DNA from: Chitinophaga fulva
Lineage (GTDB): Bacteria > Bacteroidota > Bacteroidia > Chitinophagales > Chitinophagaceae
DNA: 64,000 nt
NCBI RefSeq assembly: GCF_012927205.1
Contig: NZ_JABBGC010000001.1
Span: 3,224,810-3,288,809 of the forward strand
Direction: 5' to 3'
The position numbers and the translations under genes were made by a program. The notes below the pieces were generated by a model. The model had not been told where the DNA came from. It did no database searches and was given only the letters and a program-made list of their open reading frames with translations. Shown here piece after piece: positions 52,798-61,762 of this stretch (the first letter of the stretch is position 1; each line of letters starts with the position of its first letter).

Positions 52798-53706
52798 ATG
52801 AAAAGTTTGCCAACACTTCCGCTGGTCGCAGACCAGCCCCGCTTCAGCCTACTGGACCCGGTGCGGAACAGGATTGAACTGATCATTTTTTGCAGTGTTT
52901 TCAGTTTTTGCTTCATGTATATTTTCCTGCCCTTTAATATCAATATGTGGTATGAAGGACAGCATCTGCACCTGGTGGTGTTCTTCGGTATATTTACCGG
53001 TTGCGGGATACTGGGGCTCACCATTTCGCAATTCCTGCTGGCAGGCTGGAAGATACGCCGCAGGCTCACCAACGCTACCTATCTTTTCTGGCTGCTGGGC
53101 GAAATTGTATTGGTGGCATCTATTGTTACCATGGTAGACGTGCTGCTGACCGATACTTTTTTCTTCACCTGGAGCGAGTTTATCAACACCCTGCGGTATA
53201 CCGCACTGATTATGCCCCTGCCATATATGATCTCCCTGCTCTGGTTTTTCTCCCGGGAGAAATATAAGCAGTTGAAATCACTGGAAAACAGGGTGTCACA
53301 AACACCGGTACCACCTGCCCCGGTGGTGAGCATACCAACGCCTCAGCCGGTGCCTGTGCCGGACAGCTGCCTGCAAATCAAAGATGAACAGGGAAAGACA
53401 GTCCTGTCGGTACATCCGGCCAAACTACTCATGATCAAAGCGGAAGATAATTATGTACAGGTGTTTTACCGCAACGGTACTACCATCAGCAAAGAACTGG
53501 TGAGGGTGCCCCTCAAAAAAATGGAAGTACAACTGACGGCCAACGGCTTCGCCCGGGCGCATCGTTCCTATCTGGTCAACCTGTCTAAAGTGGTACTTTT
53601 TAAGAAAAATTCAAAAGGCTGCTTTTTACATATCGAAGGAATGGAAGATACCCCCGTTCCCGTATCCGGAACTTACCTGCCGGTATTTCAGTCAGCCTTC
53701 GGCTGA
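52798..53706 (+). CDS. LytTR-domain transcriptional regulator with four transmembrane helices
   Basis: A 302-aa regulator. Four hydrophobic helices fill residues about 20-150 (ELIIFCSVFSFCFMYIF, HLVVFFGIFTGCGILGL, TYLFWLLGEIVLVASIV, LRYTALIMPLPYMISLLWFF). A Pro-rich linker follows, then a LytTR DNA-binding domain from about 195 (LMIKAEDNYVQVFYRNGT, FARAHRSYLVNLSKVVLFKK). The start at MKSLPTLP is preferred to an upstream in-frame one that would overlap the divergent gene. Such membrane-anchored LytTR proteins are common in Bacteroidota; the signal is unknown. The downstream TonB receptor gene is a plausible target. Confidence 0.88.
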   Translation: MKSLPTLPLVADQPRFSLLDPVRNRIELIIFCSVFSFCFMYIFLPFNINMWYEGQHLHLVVFFGIFTGCGILGLTISQFLLAGWKIRRRLTNATYLFWLLGEIVLVASIVTMVDVLLTDTFFFTWSEFINTLRYTALIMPLPYMISLLWFFSREKYKQLKSLENRVSQTPVPPAPVVSIPTPQPVPVPDSCLQIKDEQGKTVLSVHPAKLLMIKAEDNYVQVFYRNGTTISKELVRVPLKKMEVQLTANGFARAHRSYLVNLSKVVLFKKNSKGCFLHIEGMEDTPVPVSGTYLPVFQSAFG

Positions 53707-53734
53707 TGATATACCGCATACCGAAAGCGAGTCC

Positions 53735-53840
53735 TCTATAATCACGAAATATCAAAATAACAGCATATCGAAATGGCAAAATAATCAACAGCCTGTCCCT
53801 CAATCGTCATCAAATATCGACATCTCAAAATAACCCAATT
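53735..53840. repeat. AT-rich imperfect repeats
   Basis: Several short, degenerate repeats around the unit AAATATCGAAATAACA lie between the LytTR gene and the TonB receptor. Low-complexity spacer; function unknown. Confidence 0.4.
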
Positions 53841-53960
53841 CGTAAATCTAATTTTCACCCCATATGTGCCTGATTTCGCCCCAAACCCGCCGCCGTGGGC
53901 ATGTTGCCACGGGTGTTTTTGGTAATATCGCCTTTGTCAACCTGTCTAAATTCCACCCTG

Positions 53961-56711
53961 ATGTTCAAAGTCTTATTATCAACCATTATTTGTCTGATGG
54001 GTTTTATCCATCTGTCGCAGGCCCAGATCACGGTCTCGGGCAACGTGCGCAATGCGGACACCAAAGAGGTGGTCCCCGCCGTATCAGTGACCATGAAAGG
54101 AGCGCCTAACGGCGACTATACCAATGATCAGGGAAACTTCCGCTTTTCTGCAAAGAAACAGTATCCCGTTACCCTGTTTTTTTCATCCCTTGGATTTGAA
54201 ACCAAAGAGGTGACCGTCAGTAGTGCCGGTACACTGAAAATAGAGCTCACCCCCGTGTCTGTACTGGGACGCGAAGTGGTGGTCTCTGCCAGCCGCTTTA
54301 CCCAAAAGAAAATTGAATCCCCCGTCACCATCGAAAGAATCAGCACCAAAGAAATCATCAACTCCCCCCAGCCCAGTTATTTTAATATGATACAGGGCCT
54401 CAAAGGAGTAGATGTCACTACCTCCAGCCTCACCTTCACCACCATCACTACACGCGGTTTTAATACCAGCGGTAACACCAATTTCACCCAGATCGTAGAC
54501 GGGATGGACAACCAGGCCCCCGGCCTCAACTTCCCGCTCGGCACGGCTATCGGCCTCACTGAACTGGATGTGGACAACCTCGAAGTGCTCTCCGGCGCCT
54601 CTTCCGCCCTCTACGGCTCCCGCGGCCTCAACGGCACCCTCGTCATGACCGGCAAAGACCCGTTCAAATACCAGGGCCTCAGCGCCCAGATCACCCAGGG
54701 CGTGAACCACGTCAGTAAAGGCAAATCCAATGATCCTTTTGGACCATCACCTTATTACGACTGGACCGTCCGCTGGGCTAAAAAAGTGAACGACAAATTT
54801 GCTTTTAAGATCAACGTGCAGTACATACAGGCTAAAGAATGGATGGCCACCGATACCACCAATACCAATGGTCCCGGCGGCCCGCTCACCGACCCCAAAT
54901 ACAACGGGGTGAATATGTATGGCAGTAAAACAACGGTAGACATTAATCCGTTCCTGCAGGCAGCTCTCCAACAAACGCCGGAACTGGGGCCTCTCATCAA
55001 CCCGCTGCTGGAAAAAGGCAGCAACTATGTGGCCCGCACCGGTTACCCGGAATACGGCTACCTGAGCAACGACGCCAAATTATTGAAGGCCAACGTAGAG
55101 CTGCGCTACAAAATCCGGCCACGGCTGGAAGCCATTATTTCCGGCACCTTTGGTAAAGGCAATGCGGTATACAGCAACGACACCCGCTATGCCCTTACCA
55201 ACTTCGAGCTGGGCCAGTACCGCGCGGAACTGAAAGCGGAACACTGGTTCCTGAGAGGCTACACCACCCGCGAAAACTCCGGTAACACCATTATCGCCAG
55301 TCCTACAGCACAACTGATCAACGAAGCCTGGAAGCCCAGCTTCAACCCGGCTACCAGCGACGGCTGGTACCCGCAATACACCGGCGCACTATTGGAAGCG
55401 ATGGCCGGTGGTAAGAGCTACCTCGACGCAAGCAACATCGCCCGCGCTTTTGCTGACCAGGGCCGCCCGGATGCGTCCAGCCCCCTGTTCCAACACCTGA
55501 AAGACAGTATCTCCGCCCTGCCCACTTCCAAAGGAGGCACCCTGTTCCTCGACAAAAGCAAACTGTATAATGTAGAGGCACAGTATAATTTTACCCACCT
55601 CGTGAAATTCGCGGAACTGATTGCAGGCCTCAACTACCGCCTGTACCGCCTCGATTCCAAAGGCACCCTGTTCCCCGACAACGACGGTCCTATCGATGTG
55701 GCAGAATACAGCGCTTATGTGCATGCTACCAAAAAAGTGCTGAAAGATAAACTGAGCCTGAGCGCAGCTTTCCGTTATGATAAAAACACCCTCTTTGAAA
55801 AGCCACGCATCACCACCAGGGCATCGGCTGTAGCAGAGGTCAACCGTGAAAGCTTTATCCGTTTCTCTTACCAGAACGCCTATAGTTTCCCGTCTAATAT
55901 TCAGGCGCTGCAAAGCACCCCGGTAGATTATAACAGCTTCGCCTCCGGCGGCTCTTCCAGGTTGCTCAATGGCGTGTACCAGTTCGACCGCTACCCGGCC
56001 TATACCCTGGAAAGCGTTACCAAATACCAGCAGAGCAACAACCCGGCAGACCTGCAAAAGTTCGCGCTCAACGATATCAAACCACAATCCGTTGATGCCT
56101 TCGAGTTAGGTTATTCCTCCCTGATCGCTAAATGCGTGCTGATAGATGTGCTGGGCTACTACGCCACCTGGAAAAATTTCATCGGCTATGTGAACGTGGC
56201 CAATACGCCCGGTACCGACAATCCTACAGCATTTAAGGACCACAGCACCTATATGGCCTATAACATCGCCTACAACGGCGCAGAGAAAGTGAATACCTAT
56301 GGTTACGCCGCCAGCGTCGCTGTGGACATGACACACAACTTTATGGGGAAAGTCAATTTCTCATCTGACTTCCTAAAAAACAGGAACAACAGCCAGGTCA
56401 ACAATTTTAATACACCTAACTATAAATTCAATATCGATTTTGGCAATACCGGTTTTGGCAGCAAAGAGCGTTTTGCTTTCAGCACAACTTTCCGTTACCG
56501 TCCGGGTTATTTCTATCAGATAGGGTTCGCTGCCGGTAACGTGCCAGCTTCCGCCGTGATAGACGCGCAGATAAGCTACCGCCTGTTGCAGGCACATTGC
56601 AGGGTTAAACTGGGCGGTACCAATATCACCAATGTGTATTACCGTAACGGCTTTGGCAGTCCGGCCATCGGCGCTATGTACTATGCCAGCTTTGCATACA
56701 ACGTATTTTAA
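53961..56711 (+). CDS. TonB-dependent receptor
   Basis: A 916-aa outer-membrane receptor. The start at MFKVLLSTIICLMGFIHLSQA gives a clean signal peptide. A carboxypeptidase-regulatory-like domain (about 25-110, TVSGNVRNADTKEVVPAVSV) is followed by the plug (about 120-240, EVVVSASRFTQKKIESPVTIERIS and ALYGSRGLNG) and a barrel ending in an aromatic residue (SFAYNVF). There is no STN domain, unlike the two SusC proteins in this window, and no SusD gene follows. It is probably cotranscribed with the beta-helix lipoprotein gene 23 nt downstream. The substrate is unknown. Confidence 0.92.
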   Translation: MFKVLLSTIICLMGFIHLSQAQITVSGNVRNADTKEVVPAVSVTMKGAPNGDYTNDQGNFRFSAKKQYPVTLFFSSLGFETKEVTVSSAGTLKIELTPVSVLGREVVVSASRFTQKKIESPVTIERISTKEIINSPQPSYFNMIQGLKGVDVTTSSLTFTTITTRGFNTSGNTNFTQIVDGMDNQAPGLNFPLGTAIGLTELDVDNLEVLSGASSALYGSRGLNGTLVMTGKDPFKYQGLSAQITQGVNHVSKGKSNDPFGPSPYYDWTVRWAKKVNDKFAFKINVQYIQAKEWMATDTTNTNGPGGPLTDPKYNGVNMYGSKTTVDINPFLQAALQQTPELGPLINPLLEKGSNYVARTGYPEYGYLSNDAKLLKANVELRYKIRPRLEAIISGTFGKGNAVYSNDTRYALTNFELGQYRAELKAEHWFLRGYTTRENSGNTIIASPTAQLINEAWKPSFNPATSDGWYPQYTGALLEAMAGGKSYLDASNIARAFADQGRPDASSPLFQHLKDSISALPTSKGGTLFLDKSKLYNVEAQYNFTHLVKFAELIAGLNYRLYRLDSKGTLFPDNDGPIDVAEYSAYVHATKKVLKDKLSLSAAFRYDKNTLFEKPRITTRASAVAEVNRESFIRFSYQNAYSFPSNIQALQSTPVDYNSFASGGSSRLLNGVYQFDRYPAYTLESVTKYQQSNNPADLQKFALNDIKPQSVDAFELGYSSLIAKCVLIDVLGYYATWKNFIGYVNVANTPGTDNPTAFKDHSTYMAYNIAYNGAEKVNTYGYAASVAVDMTHNFMGKVNFSSDFLKNRNNSQVNNFNTPNYKFNIDFGNTGFGSKERFAFSTTFRYRPGYFYQIGFAAGNVPASAVIDAQISYRLLQAHCRVKLGGTNITNVYYRNGFGSPAIGAMYYASFAYNVF

Positions 56712-56734
56712 TCATTTATAAAAATGGAAATCAG

Positions 56735-58015
56735 ATGAAACGATACAACAGATATCCTATCCTGGCCCTCGCCCTGGCAGGCCTGCTGATGGCATGCCAC
56801 TCGTCGCAGGAAGACAAGGACGGTTACAAAACCAAACTCACCTTCGGCCCCGGCGATGAAACCAAAATAGCCGAAGCTTTCCTGACCCTCAAAGACAGCA
56901 GCAGCATCTTCCTCAAAGAAGGGACTTATAAGTTTGATAACCTGAGCATCGCACAGGTGAAACATATCCGCATAGAAGGCGCCGGTCCGGATAAAACGGT
57001 GCTGGACTTCTCCTCCCAAAGCCAGGGTGGTGAAGGTATCCGCGTGACAGACGTGAACGGATTTTCCATTCACGGCATGACACTGAAAGACTCCAAAGGA
57101 GATCTCATCAAAATAAATAAAAGTCAGAAGGTGGTCATCACCTACCTGAACGCCATATGGTCTGTGTCAGATTCCACCAGCGGCGGTTACGCCATCTATC
57201 CGGTGATGTGTAAAAATGTACTGATAGAAAACTGTTACGCACAGGGTGCTTCCGATGCGGGCATCTACGTAGGACAGACCGACAGTGCTGTTGTACGCAA
57301 CTGCAAGGCCTACAAAAACGTGGCTGGCTGTGAAATAGAAAACACTTCCAACGCACAGGTGTATGACAATGACTTCTATGGGAACACGGCCGGCTTCCTC
57401 ATTTTTGACCTGCCCGACCTGTCCCAGCGCGGCGGACATGTGAAGGCCTACAACAATCATTTTCACGACAACAACGAACGCAATTTTGCCAAGGCAGGCA
57501 GTTTCGGATCTACCTGGGGCGTGGGGAACGCTGCTCCCGGCAGTGGAGTGGTGATATTATCGGCCTCCGATATTGAACTGTACAACAACCGTATCATCAA
57601 CAATAATTCCAGCGCTATCTCCGTAGTGTCCGGGTTTTTTATTGATCCCAATGCGGGAGCTAAAATGAATGATCACTATGACCCTATACCTAAGAACATT
57701 CGCATCCATGACAATGAAATGCAGGTGGGCGACAGCTTTCCACCAGCTGTCTATGAGCACCATACCGGCAAAATATTGGTGGGGCTCGAACAACAGTTGA
57801 ACGCGCAGGACCCTGCCCGTAAGAATGCCCGCCTGCCTTTCATTACCTACGACGGTATCACCAGCAATGTGCTCACAAAAGGTACCGCCGCCAACCCCGA
57901 TTCCATCTGCATCAGCCAAAAACAACCTAACCTGTTTGTGAATGTGCGTGCACTACAAATGGGGACTAAAGAATGGCGTCCTGATACAGATGTGACACCG
58001 TTTTTGTGTAAGTAA
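56735..58015 (+). CDS. parallel beta-helix repeat lipoprotein (TIGR03805-like)
   Basis: A 426-aa lipoprotein with lipobox GLLMAC (Cys21). The remainder is a right-handed parallel beta-helix: repeats such as NVLIENCYAQGASDAGIYVGQTDSAVVRNCKAYKNVAGCEIENTSNAQVYDNDFYGNTAGFLIFD. It resembles the family TIGR03805, which I recall occurring next to SO2930-type diheme cytochromes, as here. Beta-helix proteins of this kind bind or cleave polysaccharides, but no lyase active site is visible. Short gap after the TonB receptor. Confidence 0.82.
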   Translation: MKRYNRYPILALALAGLLMACHSSQEDKDGYKTKLTFGPGDETKIAEAFLTLKDSSSIFLKEGTYKFDNLSIAQVKHIRIEGAGPDKTVLDFSSQSQGGEGIRVTDVNGFSIHGMTLKDSKGDLIKINKSQKVVITYLNAIWSVSDSTSGGYAIYPVMCKNVLIENCYAQGASDAGIYVGQTDSAVVRNCKAYKNVAGCEIENTSNAQVYDNDFYGNTAGFLIFDLPDLSQRGGHVKAYNNHFHDNNERNFAKAGSFGSTWGVGNAAPGSGVVILSASDIELYNNRIINNNSSAISVVSGFFIDPNAGAKMNDHYDPIPKNIRIHDNEMQVGDSFPPAVYEHHTGKILVGLEQQLNAQDPARKNARLPFITYDGITSNVLTKGTAANPDSICISQKQPNLFVNVRALQMGTKEWRPDTDVTPFLCK

Positions 58016-58021
58016 AAGTTT

Positions 58022-58051
58022 GATTTTTTGATTTTCGATTTTTTGATTTTC
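58022..58051. repeat. perfect 15-bp tandem duplication
   Basis: GATTTTTTGATTTTC occurs twice in direct succession, seven bases after the beta-helix gene. Low-complexity slippage-type repeat in the gap to the cytochrome gene. Confidence 0.85.
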
Positions 58052-58092
58052 GGATGTCGCTCACCAATATTTGTTTTTAATTTTTTAGCGAG

Positions 58093-59145
58093 ATGAGGAA
58101 GCCTTGTTTGCTGTTATTGATGTTTGTTTCACTGCTGGCATGGCTCAACAGCTGCCAGCAGAAACCTGCCGGGCAGGAGAATACCGGTTTTCAGTTTAAA
58201 GCAAAACTGTCTGATTATGGATTTTTTACCGGCGATCTGAAAACACTGACGCCCCGCAAAGGAGTGGTGCATTATGAGTTGTCAACGCCGCTGTTTACCG
58301 ACTACGCAGTGAAAGACCGTTTTGTCGTGCTGCCGGAAGGAAAAACGGCGAAATATACAACCCATGGCGCGCTGGATTTCCCGGATTCCACTTTTATCAT
58401 CAAAAATTTCGCGTATACCAGTCCGGAACACAAGAAAGTAATGATAGAAACCCGGCTGCTGTTTAAAGATCCGGCAGACAAAGGCTGGAAAGTGATGAAC
58501 TACCTCTGGAACGATCAACAGACAGACGCCGTGAAGTGGATACTGGGCAAAAAAATTCCGATCACCCTGCTGGACGATAACGGAGAGAAAATTTCCACTA
58601 CGTACCAGATGCCCAATACCAATGACTGTAAACGTTGCCATATCAACAACAGTGTGCTGACACCTATCGGCCCGAAGGCACGTAACCTCAATTTTACATT
58701 GGTAGGACAAGCGTCTAATCAGCTGCAACAGTGGGCTTCCGCTGGTCTGCTGCAGGGACTGCCGGCATTGAAGGACGTACCGCAGTTGCCTGACTGGAAA
58801 GACAGTGCGCATTATTCCGTTGACCAGCGTGCAAGGGCCTACCTCGATGTTAACTGCGCCCATTGCCACACCAAAGGCGGCGATGCGTTTAATACGGGCC
58901 TGTTCCTGGAGTATGAGCAGACCGGCCATGACCAACTCGGTATCATGAAACAACCAGTATCGGCCGGCGGCGGCGCCGGAGGACTGGATTATGACGTGAT
59001 CCCCGGTGATCCGGTGCACTCCATACTGGTGCATCGCATGAACAGCACCGAACCAGGTACCGCTATGCCGGAACTGGCACGCACCGTGATCCACAAGGAG
59101 GGCGTAGCGCTGATACGCCAGTGGGTGGCAAAAATGCCGCTTTAG
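58093..59145 (+). CDS. diheme c-type cytochrome lipoprotein (SO2930 family)
   Basis: A 350-aa lipoprotein (lipobox LNSC, Cys21) with two heme-binding CxxCH motifs, CKRCH at residue 179 and CAHCH at 255. The C-terminal cytochrome domain ends with GTAMPELARTVIHKEGVALIRQWVAKM, where the MP methionine is a likely axial ligand. The upstream half (YELSTPLFTDYAVKDRFVVLPEGKTAKY) is typical of the TIGR03806/SO2930 family. It should be a periplasm-facing electron-transfer protein. Pairing with the beta-helix lipoprotein is a recurrent association, but the pathway is unknown. Confidence 0.87.
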   Translation: MRKPCLLLLMFVSLLAWLNSCQQKPAGQENTGFQFKAKLSDYGFFTGDLKTLTPRKGVVHYELSTPLFTDYAVKDRFVVLPEGKTAKYTTHGALDFPDSTFIIKNFAYTSPEHKKVMIETRLLFKDPADKGWKVMNYLWNDQQTDAVKWILGKKIPITLLDDNGEKISTTYQMPNTNDCKRCHINNSVLTPIGPKARNLNFTLVGQASNQLQQWASAGLLQGLPALKDVPQLPDWKDSAHYSVDQRARAYLDVNCAHCHTKGGDAFNTGLFLEYEQTGHDQLGIMKQPVSAGGGAGGLDYDVIPGDPVHSILVHRMNSTEPGTAMPELARTVIHKEGVALIRQWVAKMPL

Positions 59146-59182
59146 ATTAACAGCTGCATATCTCCATACCATCGCAAATAGA

Positions 59183-59209
59183 AGAGGCCGGCCGATTTGG
59201 TCGGCCTCT
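59183..59209 (+). terminator. intrinsic terminator-like hairpin after the cytochrome gene
   Basis: AGAGGCCG (59183-59190) and CGGCCTCT (59202-59209) form a perfect 8-bp stem 37 nt after the cytochrome stop, followed by GTTGTTAAT. Weak U tract, so confidence is moderate. Confidence 0.6.
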
Positions 59210-59241
59210 GTTGTTAATACGCTTTGGGAAAATGGTAATGT

Positions 59242-59370
59242 CGTAGCCCCAGGGCTTTAGCCCTGGGATGGCGAGCATCAATTCCCAATCATCAATCGCT
59301 CATCAATTCGCAATTCCAATTCGTGATTATCATCCCCATTCAAATCCCAGGGCTGATGCCTTGGGCTACG
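59242..59370. repeat. inverted pair of REP-like palindromic elements
   Basis: CGTAGCCCCAGGGCTTTAG (59242-59260) continuing to CCCTGGG, and the inverted counterpart CCCAGGGCTGATGCC followed by TTGGGCTACG (59346-59370), are separated by about 78 bp. The TAGCCCAGGGCT core is typical of REP elements mobilised by RAYT transposases. Confidence 0.75.
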
Positions 59371-59584
59371 TTGTTTTTCAAGGTCTTTCGATGCATAAGA
59401 AAAAAGTATTGGTTTAGGGTTTATTTTACGGCGGTTGGCAGGGAGATACGTATAGGATATACGAAGGATAGGTGAAGGATAAGAGAATGATACCACTTCA
59501 AAATAATGTAAATCAATGGATTGTAAATATTTGAAAAATAATAATATCTCAAAAGCTGGTGGTATTTTATCTTAATTTCTTGTT

Positions 59585-59695
59585 TTTTCTTTATGCTCTT
59601 TGTTCTCTTTACAACCTCTGCGAGACTCCTTTGCGCCTTTGCTGCTTTGCGAGAACCTTTTGCGCCTTTGCAAGAACTCCTTAGTTTTACGGGGA
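59585..59695. repeat. TTTGCG-rich low-complexity repeat tract
   Basis: Degenerate repeats of CCTTTGCG / CTTTGCGAGAAC. The same kind of tract occurs between genes in many Bacteroidota and often yields spurious frames reading LCAFAALREP. It lies immediately upstream of the sigma gene, so an in-frame upstream start there is rejected. Confidence 0.6.
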
Positions 59696-59712
59696 ACAAT
59701 GATCGAAGCTAC

Positions 59713-60309
59713 ATGAATAGCGTGCCATCAGAAATTGTCATATGTGAGCGCTTGGCGGCGGGGGACGGGGATGCATTTACCTGGCTGTACGAACATTATC
59801 AACCAAAACTGTACCTTTTTGTCTTCCCGTTGACGGGTTTTTCCAGGCAGGACACCGACGAGGTGGTCCAGGATATTTTTGTAAAACTATGGCTGAGAAA
59901 AGAAACACTGGTCACGGTGCAGTCGCTGCAGGCCTACCTTTTTATGATGGCCAAAAACCGGCTGTATGACCTCCGCATGGCGGCTGCCCGGCAATCCAAA
60001 GCCCGCGACGTGTTGTTACAGCAACAGGAGGAAGCGCACTCGGATGTACAGGAAAAAGTACAGTTCAACGAATACCATGAAATTGCCCGCAGGGCTATCG
60101 ACGGACTGACGCCGCAGCGCCGCCGTATCTTTATGCTCCGCAATGAAGGCGGCCTCTCGCTCGATGATATCGCCATGGAGTTGAATATCTCCAAGTTTGC
60201 CGTAAAAAAACAATTGTATGAGGCGGTACGGGATGTAAAGACTTACCTGAAAAAACATGCCGGTCTGGATGCAGTTATGCTGACCCTCATTTTCACCTCT
60301 CTGAAATAA
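59713..60309 (+). CDS. ECF RNA polymerase sigma-70 factor
   Basis: A 198-aa ECF sigma factor. Region 2: GDAFTWLYEHYQPKLYLFVFPLTGFSRQDTDEVVQDIFVKLWLRKE. Region 4: DGLTPQRRRIFMLRNEGGLSLDDIAMELNISKFAVKKQLYEAVRDV. The start at MNSVPSEI is chosen since the upstream in-frame codons fall in low-complexity repeat DNA. It precedes a FecR gene by 69 nt and a SusC gene, forming the second such locus in this window. Confidence 0.92.
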   Translation: MNSVPSEIVICERLAAGDGDAFTWLYEHYQPKLYLFVFPLTGFSRQDTDEVVQDIFVKLWLRKETLVTVQSLQAYLFMMAKNRLYDLRMAAARQSKARDVLLQQQEEAHSDVQEKVQFNEYHEIARRAIDGLTPQRRRIFMLRNEGGLSLDDIAMELNISKFAVKKQLYEAVRDVKTYLKKHAGLDAVMLTLIFTSLK

Positions 60310-60378
60310 TTTCTCAAAAAAATATTTTCTTTCAGGTGTCCTTTCCGGATTCCTGTCAGTCTTATTATTAACAGCATT

Positions 60379-61584
60379 ATGGAACAGGAACAAATCTCAG
60401 CCTTACTGGAGAAATTTGCCGGCGGCAATACACTGACGGAGCAGGAGCAACAGGCCTTATCGCAATACCTGTCGTCCTTGCCGGATGAGCAGTACCGGGC
60501 ATTGATGGACGGTTACGAGCAGGTGGTGCTACAGGCGCCGGTGGCCCCGGAGCCGGACAGGCAGCTGCTGGCGCAGGTCCGTGAAAGGATAGCGGCGCTG
60601 GAAACGGAGCCACAGCCGGTAGTGCGCTGGTGGCGGTATGCCGCGGCAGCCGCGGTGCTGGTGGGGGTACTGTCTGCCGGATGGTATTTCCTGGACCAGC
60701 GGAACAAGGCTGCGGATACAGCGATAGAGGCAGACCAGCTGGCCCGGCACGATATCGCGCCGGGAGGCAACAAGGCGGTGCTCACACTGGCCAATGGCCA
60801 TACCATCGTACTGGACGATGCAGAGAACGGAACGATCGGTCAACAAGGCGCTGTGAAAGTCATTAAACTCAATAACGGCCAGCTGGCCTATGCCGGAGAG
60901 GATGCTGCCGCTGCCGGGAAAATACTGTACAACACCATCGTTACGCCAAGGGGCGGCCAGTACCAGGTGGTATTGCCCGATGGCAGCAAGGTGTGGCTCA
61001 ATGCCGCTTCCTCCCTGCGTTTCCCGGTTACCTTCCGGAACGACAGCCGGGAGGTGGAACTTAATGGGGAAGCTTATTTTGAAATTGCCAGTATCACAGC
61101 GCCATCAAAAGGCGGCGGTACACATAAACGCCCTTTCCGCGTGAAAACAGGTGATATGGCCGTGGATGTGCTGGGCACCCATTTTAATATTGCCGGCTAC
61201 AGCGATGAACAAACCATCAAAACCACCCTCACCGAAGGTTCGGTGAAACTGGTGAAAGGTAATGCCAATACAGTGATCCGCCCAGGCGATCAAGGTATTC
61301 TGTCTAACAACGCGCAGGCATTTACCGTAGTGCCGGCCAATGTGGAGGAAGTACTGGCCTGGAAAAACGGGTATTTCTTTTTCGATAAGGCAGATATACA
61401 AACCGTTATGCGGCAGGTGGCCCGCTGGTACGATGTAGAGGTGGCCTATGAAGGTACGCCTACTGCCCGCGAATTTGTGGGCACTATCAGCCGGCAGGAA
61501 AAACTGTCGAAAGTGCTGCGCCTGCTGGAGTTAAGTCATGTGCATTTTAGAGTGGAAGGAAGGAAAATTATAGTCGTCTCGTAA
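60379..61584 (+). CDS. FecR family anti-sigma factor
   Basis: A 401-aa protein with a cytosolic N-terminus (MEQEQISALLEKFAGGN), one transmembrane helix at about 84-104 (YAAAAAVLVGVLSAGWYFL), the periplasmic FecR domain (RGGQYQVVLPDGSKVWLNAASSLRFPV, VELNGEAYFEIAS), and a DUF4974-like C-terminus (DIQTVMRQVARWYDVEVAYEG). A short insert with SITAPSKGGGTHKRPF interrupts the FecR domain. It should couple the downstream SusC to the upstream sigma factor. Confidence 0.93.
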   Translation: MEQEQISALLEKFAGGNTLTEQEQQALSQYLSSLPDEQYRALMDGYEQVVLQAPVAPEPDRQLLAQVRERIAALETEPQPVVRWWRYAAAAAVLVGVLSAGWYFLDQRNKAADTAIEADQLARHDIAPGGNKAVLTLANGHTIVLDDAENGTIGQQGAVKVIKLNNGQLAYAGEDAAAAGKILYNTIVTPRGGQYQVVLPDGSKVWLNAASSLRFPVTFRNDSREVELNGEAYFEIASITAPSKGGGTHKRPFRVKTGDMAVDVLGTHFNIAGYSDEQTIKTTLTEGSVKLVKGNANTVIRPGDQGILSNNAQAFTVVPANVEEVLAWKNGYFFFDKADIQTVMRQVARWYDVEVAYEGTPTAREFVGTISRQEKLSKVLRLLELSHVHFRVEGRKIIVVS

Positions 61585-61657
61585 TAAAAAAACATCAACC
61601 AAAACCGGCAGTTATGAACAAAAGTCCGTGAACAATGAACTGCCCGGAAATAAAAAA

Positions 61658-61683
61658 CCAGGAGCGTTTCGACCCGCCCCTGG
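61658..61683. other. hairpin between fecR and susC
   Basis: CCAGGAGCG and CGCCCCTGG pair with one mismatch around an 8-nt loop in the 178-bp gap. No T tract. It may be an attenuator or a weak terminator separating the regulator and receptor transcripts. Confidence 0.4.
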
Positions 61684-61762
61684 TGGACTATTGCCGGGAG
61701 ATTATCAACCAATGTTTCCGCTAAGATCAATCGATTATTTAATTCCCTAACACAACAAATGT

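Larger units (their letters stand above)
59146..59712. other. 567-bp intergenic region with hairpin, REP-like pair and repeats
   Basis: No gene is supported. It holds a terminator-like hairpin, an inverted REP-like pair (59242-59370), about 200 bp of AT-rich sequence, and a TTTGCG-rich repeat tract directly before the sigma factor gene. Confidence 0.75.

Noticed and set aside
53895-53960. Longer N-terminus for the TonB receptor
   Set aside because: The extension precedes the signal peptide and would prevent export.
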